Assembly (NCBI RefSeq): GCF_009834765.1
Contig: NZ_WVHP01000021.1
Location: forward strand, 62,001-126,000
Direction: 5' to 3'
Source of the DNA: Saccharibacter sp. EH611
GTDB lineage: Bacteria; Pseudomonadota; Alphaproteobacteria; Acetobacterales; Acetobacteraceae
Length of the DNA: 64,000 bases
Below the pieces are notes generated by a model. It was not told where the DNA came from. It saw nothing but the letters and a program-made list of their open reading frames with translations, and made no database searches. This document shows positions 25,910-34,714 of the stretch, piece after piece (positions within the stretch are counted from its first letter, which is position 1; the number at the start of each line of letters is the position of its first letter). The position numbers and the translations under genes were made by a program.

Positions 25910-26791
25910 AATTTCGTCAATCTCCGAATAGCGACATTGACTTGGTCAAAGACCCGTGTGAATTCGCTGGCATAGTCTCCATCAGGGTCGATCCATGGTT
26001 TGGAGCTTCCGCCATAATGGATGATATGAGGGTCTTGGCGGGTCTCGAAATACCGCTTTTTCCACGGTTCGGGTAGATCACGCGCTAAAGAGAGAGCCTC
26101 ATTCCCACATAGGACATTCCAATGTTCGTCGAATAGACAAAGAGTGTCTTTGAAGACGGCGTTGAGAATGTCTTGGTCAGGCAGCCAATGCGGTGTTTTG
26201 AGTTTTTGAAAACACTGAGTGACTTTTTCATCGTCAATGCGTGGAATATTGTACACCAGCACGCCAGACTGAAAATAGTCATCAGGGTTTGAAAGGCCGA
26301 GATTGGTGCGTTCGTACTCTTCTTGCGGTTGCCCTCCACAATCTGGGGGAGCGTTGGTGTTATTGACGCGTGAGGTCTTGCGGAGTGTGTCATGCACAAC
26401 GCCGAGGGATTTTTGATCATCCATCGCGTCAAGCAAACGACCGAGATCGTCTTTTACGACGATGTCTGAATCAAGGTAGATAACCTTGTTGAGGTCTTTA
26501 AAGATACGAGGGATGGCGAGACGATAGTAGATCGTCCGTGTAAAATACATTGGGATGATAAGGTCTGTATTCTCGAAATACGGCTTAACATCGACACAAC
26601 GAATAGATGAACGACACGTATCAAAAAGCTTGTGAGCTTTATTAATGAGTATTGGATCTATTTCCTCATAGAGGACGAAGAAAGAAAAAAGATCGATCCG
26701 AACGGTTTAGAATAGACTGTAAAACCGTAAATCCGTAAGTCGCATATTTCTCATCAAACGCCATAACGACGGGGATTGTTTCGGTGCTCAC
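25906..26791 (-). pseudogene. Family 8 glycosyltransferase with a frameshift near the 5' end
   Basis: GT8 (LgtC-like) enzyme that would transfer a hexose onto a surface glycan. Reading begins at GTG 26791 with AAGGAC upstream (STETIPVVMAFDEKY, then TVLQSILNRSD) but hits a stop after the A6/T6 run at 26685-26690. One frame over, the protein continues FVLYEEIDPILINKAHKLFD and then runs open to 25906. The open part has the metal-binding DxD in IYLDSDIVVKDD, FQSGVLVYN and the late HYGGSSKPW. A single base change restores the frame. If real, the protein is inactive unless a start near 26550 is used, which would lack the nucleotide-binding N-terminus. Confidence 0.75.
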
Positions 26792-26878
26792 TCATTTTGT
26801 CCTTATGTGAAAATAGTGTTTGTAGATCTATAGGGCGGCTACCAGCGGTCGTAACTGGCAGCCGTACCGCTGTCCTCT

Positions 26879-28114
26879 TTACACAGCGCCAATATCGCTG
26901 CGGAGCATTTTATCATCCCATTGGATGGTTGCGGCAGCTTCATAGGCACGAGCGCGTGCTTGCGCAGGGGTTTTGCCAGTGGCGCAGACGGTCAAAACAC
27001 GTCCACCAGAGGCGACAAGCTTCCCGTCTTTCAGCGCTGTTCCCGCATGGAAGAGCTGAACTCCTGGGAGGGTTTCAAGCCGTTCTGTCCCTTCAATAAT
27101 GCCTCCTTTTTTAGGGGCATCTGGGTAGCCCTTGGCCGCTAAGACGAGCGCGATAGATGGTTTTTCGGAGAAAGTAATCGCCTCTTGAGACAGCGTTCCG
27201 TCTGCCAAATTCTTTAAAATAGGCAGGAGGTCACTTTCAAGACGAATGAGAAGCGCTTGTGCCTCTGGGTCTCCAAAGCGGACATTATATTCAATCAGCT
27301 TTGGGCCTTCTTCCGTAAGCATCAAGCCCGCGAAGATGACGCCACGGAAAGGCGTACCGCGGCGTTTCATCTCGGCAAGCATGGGGCGAACGGTGAGATC
27401 GAGGGCGTGTTCTTGGGCATCGCGATCAAAGTCAGCAGGAGGGCAAATGGCGCCCATGCCGCCTGTATTGGGGCCGGTATCGCCATTACCAACGCGTTTA
27501 TGGTCACGCGCGGCACCAATCAGTACGGCGTCATCATCGGCACAGAAGGCAAAGAGAGAGACTTCCCGCCCAACGAGACACTCCTCAATGACTAGGGGCA
27601 GACCCAACTGATGCACAGCGTTTTCGGCTTCTTCCACCGTTTGGGCGACGATCACGCCTTTCCCGCCGGCAAGTCCATCAGCCTTAATGACAATAGGGGC
27701 CCCTTGCTCGCGGATATAGCGTAGGGCTGCGTCTTTATCATGGTCAAAACGCTGCCAGCGTGCTGTCGGAATGCCCGCTGCATCAGCGACTTCTTTGGTG
27801 AAGGCTTTGCTCCCCTCAAGCGCTGCTGCTGCTTGGGAAGGGCCTGCACATGCAATGTTCGCTTGGGCACATGCATCGGTAAGCCCGGCGACTAATGGGG
27901 CTTCAGGCCCAGGCACGATCAGGTCGATGTTATGTTCACGAGCGAACTGAACGAGCGCGTCAATGTCATCCGCGCGAATATCCACACATTGTGCCGATTC
28001 GGCCATGCCGGGATTGCCTGGAGCTGCGTAGAGCGTTTCAAGCAAAGGAGAGCGGGCAAGGGCTGTGGCCAGCGCGTGCTCGCGCCCTCCAGAACCAACC
28101 AGAAGAACACGCAT
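26879..28114 (-). CDS. purD: Phosphoribosylamine-glycine ligase (GARS)
   Basis: Second step of purine synthesis: ATP-dependent joining of glycine to phosphoribosylamine. This is a 411-residue monofunctional enzyme with N-terminal VLLVGSGGREHAL, AAPGNPG, ATP-grasp segments KADGLAGGKGV and EECLVGREVSLFAF, and the metal site EYNVRFGDPEAQ. It is full length. It is transcribed divergently from xseA, with about 70 bases between them that must hold both promoters. Confidence 0.97.
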   Translation of the reverse strand: MRVLLVGSGGREHALATALARSPLLETLYAAPGNPGMAESAQCVDIRADDIDALVQFAREHNIDLIVPGPEAPLVAGLTDACAQANIACAGPSQAAAALEGSKAFTKEVADAAGIPTARWQRFDHDKDAALRYIREQGAPIVIKADGLAGGKGVIVAQTVEEAENAVHQLGLPLVIEECLVGREVSLFAFCADDDAVLIGAARDHKRVGNGDTGPNTGGMGAICPPADFDRDAQEHALDLTVRPMLAEMKRRGTPFRGVIFAGLMLTEEGPKLIEYNVRFGDPEAQALLIRLESDLLPILKNLADGTLSQEAITFSEKPSIALVLAAKGYPDAPKKGGIIEGTERLETLPGVQLFHAGTALKDGKLVASGGRVLTVCATGKTPAQARARAYEAAATIQWDDKMLRSDIGAV

Positions 28115-28183
28115 GCAGGAATTTCCTTTCGATGACCTAATTTCGGGCTTCGTTTGTACCTAAGCTTAGCATAAACTGCCCCC

Positions 28184-29701
28184 ATGATGGAAAGTGAGAG
28201 CGTGTTCCCCTCTGATCAGTCAGGCGCGAAAGCGTCGAATATTCCTGAATATTCCGTATCGGATATTTCAGGTGCGATTAAACGTACGCTTGAAAACGCC
28301 TTTGGCCGCGTGCGTATTCGCGGTGAAATTACAGAATTAAAGCGCTACGCATCGGGGCATATGTATTTATCGCTTAAAGATGAAGGCGGTAAGATTTCAG
28401 GTGTCATCTGGCGTGGCAAAATCCCTCACCTTGGCCTCACACCCGAAAATGGCACGGAAGTGATCGCGACAGGGCGGGTTTCTTCTTATGGAGAGCGCTC
28501 GAACTACCAGTTTTTGATCGACCGGATGGAGTTTGCTGGGGAAGGGGCCCTGCTTGCTCGGATAGAACGGCTTCGTGTTCAGCTTCGTGACGAGGGGCTG
28601 TTTGCGAGCGAGCGGAAAAAGCCGCTTCCTTTCTTGCCGCGCACGGTTGGTGTCGTGACGTCACGTTCTGGTGCCGTTTTGCACGATATTTGCACGACGA
28701 TTTCACGGCGGTTCCCTCGGCCTGTGACACTTTGGCCCGTGGCGGTGCAAGGTGAGGGGGCTGTGAAACAGATTGTGCAGGCGATTAAGGGGATTGCACA
28801 GCTCCCATCCCCTCCTGATGTCTTGATCGTTGCGCGTGGTGGTGGGTCACTCGAAGACTTGATGGCGTTTAATGATGAAGCCGTTGTTCGTGCTGTTGCG
28901 GCGTGCCCATTGCCGGTGATTTCTGCTGTTGGACATGAAACAGACACAACCTTGATCGACTATGCGTCTGATCGCAGAGCGCCAACACCAACCGCCGCGG
29001 CGGAATTGGCGGTGCCGTTGCGGTCGGAATTAATGGCGGATCTTACCCATCGCACAGCGCGGCTAACAGGTGGGCTGTCCTCCTTATTGCAGCACTATAA
29101 AATGCAGCTGCAACACATGACGAGCCGGATGCCAGATTTGCCGAGTATGCTCGATACCGCGCGCATGCGTTTAGATGACCGTGGGCAGAGGCTGGAGCTT
29201 GCGCTTCCGGCTTTTGTCATGCGGGCTCGTGCCCGACTGGGCGGGGCTGCGCACCATCTTCCGACGCCGGAAACATTGCTCACGCGCCGGAGCGTTGCGC
29301 TTGAGAGGGTGTCTTCTGTGCTGGAAGGGAGTTGGCAGACCCTTCTGCAACAACGGCGTATGGCCTTGCTTCGCTATCCGTTAAGGCTTGAGACTATCCG
29401 TGCGCAGATGACCTTACAAAAGACACGGCTAGATGGCGTGGCTGGGCATTTAGAAGCGGTTTCTCCACAGGCCATTTTGGAGCGAGGCTACGCGATGGTG
29501 CAGGATGGTGACGGGCAACCCATTACGCGATCCAAACAAGCAGCGGATAAGGCGACCGTTTCTCTCCGTTTTGCGGATGGTCAGCGTCAAGCGCAGCTAG
29601 ATCCCGAAGCCGGAGAGAGTAAGGTTTCTTTGTCAGGGAAAAAACGTCGCGTGGTAACGAAAAAAAGACCCTCTCCCTCACAAGGTGAACTCGGGCTATG
29701 A
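28184..29701 (+). CDS. xseA: Exodeoxyribonuclease VII large subunit
   Basis: Catalytic subunit of ExoVII, which degrades single-stranded DNA in repair. It has an N-terminal OB-fold (about 25-120, FGRVRIRGEIT, LKDEGGKISGVIW), the catalytic domain with GVVTSRSGAVLHDI, ARGGGSLEDLMAFNDE and SAVGHETDTTLID, then a helical C-terminal region. 505 residues, normal. The start is ATG 28184 or 28187; no strong ribosome site is seen. No xseB lies next to it. Its stop overlaps a possible upstream ATG of the following lipoprotein gene. Confidence 0.96.
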   Translation: MMESESVFPSDQSGAKASNIPEYSVSDISGAIKRTLENAFGRVRIRGEITELKRYASGHMYLSLKDEGGKISGVIWRGKIPHLGLTPENGTEVIATGRVSSYGERSNYQFLIDRMEFAGEGALLARIERLRVQLRDEGLFASERKKPLPFLPRTVGVVTSRSGAVLHDICTTISRRFPRPVTLWPVAVQGEGAVKQIVQAIKGIAQLPSPPDVLIVARGGGSLEDLMAFNDEAVVRAVAACPLPVISAVGHETDTTLIDYASDRRAPTPTAAAELAVPLRSELMADLTHRTARLTGGLSSLLQHYKMQLQHMTSRMPDLPSMLDTARMRLDDRGQRLELALPAFVMRARARLGGAAHHLPTPETLLTRRSVALERVSSVLEGSWQTLLQQRRMALLRYPLRLETIRAQMTLQKTRLDGVAGHLEAVSPQAILERGYAMVQDGDGQPITRSKQAADKATVSLRFADGQRQAQLDPEAGESKVSLSGKKRRVVTKKRPSPSQGELGL

Positions 29702-29739
29702 CAAATGGTAGGCCCAAAGGATATGATGGTGGAGGCAGT

Positions 29740-30102
29740 ATGCAGGTAAAAAAGACGGGTTTTTGGAGTGTCGCGATCATGGCCATAGGGGTGTCTGGCT
29801 GTGCGTCAACGCCTCCGGCTCCAACGTCCCATATTGAGCATACGGCACAGGGTTTTGCTGCTGAAACGCAAACACAGCAGGTTGCACAGACGAGCGCAGC
29901 AGAGCCACAAAAAACGAATCTTCCTTCCGCTCCGCTGAATACTCCGCTTTGCGGTGCTGCTTTGAGAGAGCAAGCGCAGACGGGGGCGTCTCTTTATACG
30001 CAGGGAATGACCAGCGGTAATAGCTGCACACAGAATGCGTGCTTCCAACCTTTAACGGGTACTTTTATTGCTCAAAATGGCACGAATAGCGTTTGTCGGT
30101 GA
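29740..30102 (+). CDS. Small lipoprotein of unknown function
   Basis: A 120-residue protein with a short lipoprotein signal: KK, a hydrophobic stretch, then lipobox VSG|C. The mature part is Gln/Thr/Ala-rich and low in complexity, then has a C-terminal region with four Cys (about 80-119) that may form disulfides. ATG 29740 is preferred because GGAGG lies at 29731-29735 and the signal peptide then starts correctly; ATG 29698, overlapping the xseA stop, would add 14 residues. I recognise no family. Confidence 0.65.
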   Translation: MQVKKTGFWSVAIMAIGVSGCASTPPAPTSHIEHTAQGFAAETQTQQVAQTSAAEPQKTNLPSAPLNTPLCGAALREQAQTGASLYTQGMTSGNSCTQNACFQPLTGTFIAQNGTNSVCR

Positions 30103-30144
30103 GGCAGACGCGCTGTGGCGTTGAGCCGTATCGGAGGCTTACTG

Positions 30145-30160
30145 TCGTGCGTAAGCACGA
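30145..30160 (+). other. Small perfect hairpin in the 3' region of the lipoprotein gene
   Basis: TCGTGC-GTAA-GCACGA is a 6-bp stem with a GNRA-type tetraloop; a flanking CGGAG/CTCCG pairing (30132-30136 and about 30169-30174) could extend it. It has no T-tract. It might be a transcript-end structure or part of a small RNA in the 330-base gap before the rne terminator. Confidence 0.35.
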
Positions 30161-30373
30161 TGATTAGCGGCGAATGCTCCGACTATACAGCGTCTTCAGC
30201 CTTCTCTGAACCTTGTCGGAATCTTATTGCATTCGTTTAGTATGATATTGGGCTATGGAGGGCGTGTTCAGTGATCCGTGCTTCCGTGGAAATGATGGAG
30301 AACGCTTCATGTAAGGCGCTCCTAAGGGAATAAGCCGCGTTATGTGCGCCATGATGGCGAGCTATGAGCGATA

Positions 30374-30410
30374 CAAAAAAGGCGGCCGGAATACCGGGCC
30401 GCCTTTTTTG
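30374..30410. terminator. Strong bidirectional intrinsic terminator after rne
   Basis: AAAAAAGGCGGCC and GGCCGCCTTTTTT flank a short loop, giving a 7-bp G-C stem with A- and T-tracts on both sides. It lies 24 bases past the rne stop on the minus strand and can also end transcripts from the xseA side. Confidence 0.9.
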
Positions 30411-30433
30411 TATCCTTGAAAGGAAGAAGCGTT

Positions 30434-33088
30434 TTAACGCTTCCACCATCCAACACGCCGTTTAACCGGCTTGGCTTCATCCACATTGATGGGTTGAGGG
30501 GCAATCATTTCCTCTTGAGGAGCAGCTTCAACCTCTGTTTTTTTACGCCGTGTTGTGCGGCGTTTGCGCACAGGTTTAGCAGCTTCCTTCGCAGGTTCTT
30601 CCTCTGTAGGAGCAGAGGACGGCTCCTCAGTTTGCGCAACAGGCTCTACAGCTGGTGCCGTCTCTTCTGTCTTGCGAGTGCGACGACGACGGCGCGGTGC
30701 CTTAGGCGTTGGTGCCTCTTCCTGCGTAGGTGCTGGGCCCTCTTCTGCTCGCTGTGTCCCCTTATCCGTTTCAGTCGGTGCTGTCGTATCTACGTCACTA
30801 ACGTCCGTCTTCTTATTGCGTGTGGAGCGTTTGCGGCGTGTACGACGTGTGGGCTCGTCTTTTTCTTGAGGTGTTTCCTCAGTAGCCGAAGGTTCAGCTG
30901 CTGCTTCTATGGCACGAGCTGCTTCGGTCTGCTCAATCGCATCAAAGATGTCGAACCCTTGGAATGGATCAGCCGGTGTCGGCCCCTGATACGCTTTGGG
31001 CTTGCGCAGTTCAGATTTGCGGCGTGTTTTGCGTTCAGCCATTTTGTCCGCTGGCGTAGCATCGGTCTCTTTTTTGGAGGAGGCTACGCGTCGCACACGC
31101 GTGCGGCGACGGCCGGGCATGAGTTCCCCTTCATCGCGCTTCGGCTCACTGGTTGGCTCAGTAGAAGAGGTTGCTTCGACAGCTTGGTGACTTTCTGTAT
31201 TGAGTGTCTCAGCTTGTACGTCCTGCGGCATGTTGGAGCGACGACGACGGCGTGTACGACGACGGCGCGGATTATTATCGCTTTCTTCATCATGCTGAGG
31301 CGCGGCGGCGATCGTCGTCGTTGAGGCTTCAGGAGCTTCGCCTTCCACAATCTCAATAGTGCGAACATGATCCGCATTCTGAGGGGCTGGAGCAGGTGCT
31401 GGAAGGTCACGAGCCTGACGAGGACGCACGCGATCAATACGGTTGTCAGCCCCAACAAAGCTATCGTCTGCTTCAAATGTCACTTTGATGTTATGGCGTT
31501 TCTCCAGCTCAGCAAGAGAAGGCCGTTTGCTGTTGAGCATGTAAAGCACGATATTAGGCGACACATGAACGGCGAGCTCGGCAGCGCGCTGACGGCACGC
31601 CTCTTCCTCAATACTGCGCAAGACATGCAGCGCGGTGCTTTCCACACCACGAACGGTGCCTGTTCCTTGGCAATGAGGGCAAGGAGAGAGCATGCTTTCA
31701 GCAAGGGACGGACGCAAGCGTTGGCGTGACATTTCCAGCAGGCCGAAATGCGAAATACGACCGATCTGAATTCGTGCACGGTCAAGACGAAGAGAGTCTT
31801 TCAGGCGCTTTTCAACCTGATGGTTGTGACGACGGCTTTCCATATCGATGAAGTCGATCACGATCAGGCCGGCAAGATCACGTAGGCGAAGCTGACGCGC
31901 CACTTCTTCAGCTGCTTCCATGTTGGTACGCAGAGCCGTGTCTTCAACATTGCGCTGAGAGGTCGATTTCCCAGAGTTTACGTCAATAGCAACGAGGGCT
32001 TCGGTTTGGTTGATGACCAAGTATCCGCCAGATTCGAGGCGAACCGTTGGGGAGAACATGGCATCAAGATGGCTCTCAACATGATAATGGGCGAAGAGGC
32101 TTTGCCCACGATTTTGCCAGAGGCGAATGCGGTTTGCATTGTTGGGCATGAGCAGGCGCGTGAATTCACGCGCATTCTTCCATGCTGCTTCTCCATCCAC
32201 ATACACATTCTCAATATCACGAGTGAACAGGTCGCGAATGGCCCGCTTAATGAGGCTTGCTTCCTCATAGACAAGAGCAGGCGCGACAGAGGTGAGTGCG
32301 TGTTGACGAATATCGTCCCATAATTGCAGCAAATAGTCGCAATCACGTGTAATTTCCGCTTCAGGACGACCTGCACCCGCTGTGCGGATGATCATCGCCA
32401 TAGAGCGTGGGAGATTGAGGTGAGAGACGATCTCACGCAGGCGTTTACGGTCGGTATCTGACGTAATTTTACGGGAGACTCCACCACCACGCAGGGCGTT
32501 TGGCATCAACACCCCATAACGACCAGCCAGCGATACGTATGTCGTAAGAGCAGCCCCTTTATTGCCGCGCTCTTCTTTAACCACTTGCACCAGAATGATC
32601 TGACGGCGGCGGATCACTTCTTGAATGCGGTAGTTACGCAAAAAACGTGCTGTGCGACGGCTCGCTGTTTGCTCTTCGCCAGTGTCGTGTTCACCACTGA
32701 CAATTTCTGGATGATGGTCATCATCACTATCATCGCTTGGCTCGTCTTCCTGGGTGGAGTCGAGCTCATCTTGGTTTTGGCTGCGTTGTTCGGCAGCGTA
32801 TTCTTCTTCCTGCAGTTCCAGCAATTTCTCGCGGTCTGCGACAGGGATTTGGAAATAGTCAGGGTGGATCTCACTAAAAGCGAGGAAGCCGTGCCGGTTG
32901 CCACCATAGTCAACAAAGGCCGCCTGAAGGCTTGGTTCAACGCGGATCACCTTAGCGAGGTAAATATTGCCTTTGAGTTGACGGCGAGCTGACGTTTCAA
33001 CGTCATAATCGTCAATATGTTTGTTGTTCATAACCACAACACGCGTTTCTTCGGCGTGCGTAGCATCAATGAGCATCTGTTTTGTCAT
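30434..33088 (-). CDS. rne: Ribonuclease E
   Basis: Endoribonuclease that starts mRNA decay and processes rRNA and tRNA, and serves as scaffold for the RNA degradosome. The N-terminal catalytic half has an S1 domain (about 35-130), unusually split by an acidic insert (SDDDHHPEIVSGEHD region). It also has the RNase H/DNase I-like core with metal-binding AIDVNSGKST and IDFIDM, and the zinc-link CPHC. The C-terminal 350 residues are low-complexity Ala/Pro/Glu with Arg-rich blocks (RRRRTRRRRRS type) for RNA or partner binding. ATG 33088 (MTKQMLIDA) matches the family start; a start at 33112 is less likely. Confidence 0.95.
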   Translation of the reverse strand: MTKQMLIDATHAEETRVVVMNNKHIDDYDVETSARRQLKGNIYLAKVIRVEPSLQAAFVDYGGNRHGFLAFSEIHPDYFQIPVADREKLLELQEEEYAAEQRSQNQDELDSTQEDEPSDDSDDDHHPEIVSGEHDTGEEQTASRRTARFLRNYRIQEVIRRRQIILVQVVKEERGNKGAALTTYVSLAGRYGVLMPNALRGGGVSRKITSDTDRKRLREIVSHLNLPRSMAMIIRTAGAGRPEAEITRDCDYLLQLWDDIRQHALTSVAPALVYEEASLIKRAIRDLFTRDIENVYVDGEAAWKNAREFTRLLMPNNANRIRLWQNRGQSLFAHYHVESHLDAMFSPTVRLESGGYLVINQTEALVAIDVNSGKSTSQRNVEDTALRTNMEAAEEVARQLRLRDLAGLIVIDFIDMESRRHNHQVEKRLKDSLRLDRARIQIGRISHFGLLEMSRQRLRPSLAESMLSPCPHCQGTGTVRGVESTALHVLRSIEEEACRQRAAELAVHVSPNIVLYMLNSKRPSLAELEKRHNIKVTFEADDSFVGADNRIDRVRPRQARDLPAPAPAPQNADHVRTIEIVEGEAPEASTTTIAAAPQHDEESDNNPRRRRTRRRRRSNMPQDVQAETLNTESHQAVEATSSTEPTSEPKRDEGELMPGRRRTRVRRVASSKKETDATPADKMAERKTRRKSELRKPKAYQGPTPADPFQGFDIFDAIEQTEAARAIEAAAEPSATEETPQEKDEPTRRTRRKRSTRNKKTDVSDVDTTAPTETDKGTQRAEEGPAPTQEEAPTPKAPRRRRRTRKTEETAPAVEPVAQTEEPSSAPTEEEPAKEAAKPVRKRRTTRRKKTEVEAAPQEEMIAPQPINVDEAKPVKRRVGWWKR

Positions 33089-33112
33089 GAAAGACTGGAC
33101 TCCGTGGCGCAT

Positions 33113-33671
33113 TCAGCAGGTAGGCTCATCTGGCGAATGCGCGGATTGTCATAGCGGGCAGAGGTCATCACGGTGCAGGTCGCGCAAGAAGGCCCTATAA
33201 AATAGCAGCTCGTTATTGACGCACTATGTTGCATGACGCCCCTGAGTGAAACGGTCCGGCAGTAGCCTCGACATACCGGAAAAATATATGGTCAGCCTTC
33301 ACAACATTAAAATGTCATGGAGGCTTCTTTTACACAGCCGGAGTGCCTCTATCAGGGTGTGTCAGCTATGAAACAGCTTTTTGCACACCAAACGATAACA
33401 GGCACATCACGACAGAATCTACGCGAGATGGGAGCCTAACAGCCTCATCGGATTATCCCACCGGGGCCCATATGAAGGATCGAACCACTCTCACTATAGT
33501 CTTGTGCGTTAAGATGGCGCAAATATGGTGCTATGGCAAGTTTAGGGATAATTGAAGTATTTTCTGTGATAAAAGAGAGTGTCTTTTAAGGCTATTAGCG
33601 AGCAAATTGAGCAGATGCGTTTGCCATAATGGCACAGTCAGGACGTAGAGAATGAGCAAAGGAGGGAGGTC
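33113..33671. other. Long divergent intergenic region between rne and the amidase gene
   Basis: About 560 bases with no gene I can support. Two divergent promoters must lie here. In enterobacteria, RNase E controls its own level through a long 5' untranslated leader, and this gap leaves room for one, but I see no recognisable hairpin set. It could also hold a small RNA. Confidence 0.5.
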
Positions 33672-34511
33672 ATGCTTTTAACGCGACGTGGCATGATTGG
33701 CCTGGCAGCTAGTGGATTATGGCTCCCTTCTGGAGGTGAGGCACGGGCGCCGTTGCATGTGCGATCACATCCTCCAGCCATTTTACGGCAGGCTCGGAAA
33801 CGCCCTGTGATTATGCTCGACCCCGGCCATGGTGGGAAAGACCCGGGCGCGATTGGGGTTTCTGGCACCTATGAAAAGCATGTGTCTGTTGCCGTTGCGC
33901 AGGAGCTGCGTCGCCTTCTGATGCACTCCGGGCAGTATCAGGTGGTGTTAAGCCGTGAGGATGACCATTTTATTCCCCTAGAAGGGCGGGTTGAGCGTGC
34001 TCATCGACATAAAGCACAACTTTTTATGTCAATTCATGCTGATGCGCTCCATCAAGCGACTGTGCGTGGGGCGAGTGTCTATACTTTGTCGCATAAAGCG
34101 TCAGACCATCAGACGGCGCTTTTAGCGGCAACGGAGAATAGCGCGGATCGTTACGCTGGTAGTTCTATCCAAGGGGTCTCTCCTGATGTGGAGCAGATTT
34201 TGGGCAGTTTGGTGAGTGAGGAAACACGGCGTGGTTCGGCTCATATGGCAGCGAGTGTGATTGACTCTTTCCAGAACCATGTGCGGCTTTTACGCCATCC
34301 TGTAAGGCATGCTCATTTTGTGGTGCTAAAATCAGCCGATATTCCTTCTGTATTAGTGGAAATGGGCTTTATGTCTAACCATTTAGATGAACAAGCGTTG
34401 CGGATGACACGTCATCGTCAGAAAGTGGCTCACGCGATGAAACAGGCTATTGACCGCTATTTTATGAACGGGGCGGGGTATGCTCAGCTTAATACATCAC
34501 GCCTTTTGTAA
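33672..34511 (+). CDS. N-acetylmuramoyl-L-alanine amidase (AmiC-like), Tat-exported
   Basis: Zinc amidase that cuts the bond between MurNAc and the stem peptide, probably for daughter-cell separation. The N-terminus TRRGMIGLAASG is a twin-arginine signal. The Amidase_3 domain (about 40-270) has zinc ligands in LDPGHGGKDPGA, the conserved Glu in YEKHVSVAVA, SIHADA and VLVEMGFMSN. No AMIN domain is present, so it is a short form of 279 residues. A GGAGGGAGG ribosome site precedes ATG 33672. tatB and tatC lie near the window's right end. Confidence 0.9.
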   Translation: MLLTRRGMIGLAASGLWLPSGGEARAPLHVRSHPPAILRQARKRPVIMLDPGHGGKDPGAIGVSGTYEKHVSVAVAQELRRLLMHSGQYQVVLSREDDHFIPLEGRVERAHRHKAQLFMSIHADALHQATVRGASVYTLSHKASDHQTALLAATENSADRYAGSSIQGVSPDVEQILGSLVSEETRRGSAHMAASVIDSFQNHVRLLRHPVRHAHFVVLKSADIPSVLVEMGFMSNHLDEQALRMTRHRQKVAHAMKQAIDRYFMNGAGYAQLNTSRLL

Positions 34512-34578
34512 CGCTTTTAAAAAATAAACAACGATCGTCTTGCGTTGAGTGGCAATTCCATATACCGTTCATCGTGAT

Positions 34579-34665
34579 ATGACATTTGATGCACGCCTCA
34601 CCCTACGACTTATCAGCCCCTGAACGCTCTATGATGCGGACGGGATGGTCTGCTGCGTTCAGGGG
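34579..34665 (+). promoter_or_regulatory. Candidate leuA leader peptide and hairpin
   Basis: A 14-codon open frame (34579-34623) reads MTFDARLTLRLISP, with Leu codons CTC, CTA and CTT plus Ile ATC clustered just before its stop. Its stop overlaps the first arm of an 11-bp perfect hairpin: CCCCTGAACGC (34617-34627) with GCGTTCAGGGG (34655-34665), which encloses an inner GCGGAC/GTCTGC stem. leuA starts 50 bases later. Clustered cognate codons overlapping a hairpin suggest attenuation by leucine. However, no T-tract terminator is visible and the leader has a weak ribosome site, so this is a candidate only. Confidence 0.45.
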
Positions 34666-34714
34666 AAGCCAATAACAACTGCGCTTTTAATGATAAATTT
34701 AGGTGAGGCAAGCG

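Noticed and set aside
30416-31324. A 302-codon open frame antisense to the 3' end of rne, rich in Arg, Cys and Phe
   Set aside because: It is the mirror of the Arg/Ala/Pro-rich RNase E tail; composition follows from the opposite strand and no ribosome site or domain is seen.
33343-33555. Small 70-codon frame in the rne-amidase gap
   Set aside because: No ribosome site and no recognisable sequence features; judged a chance frame.
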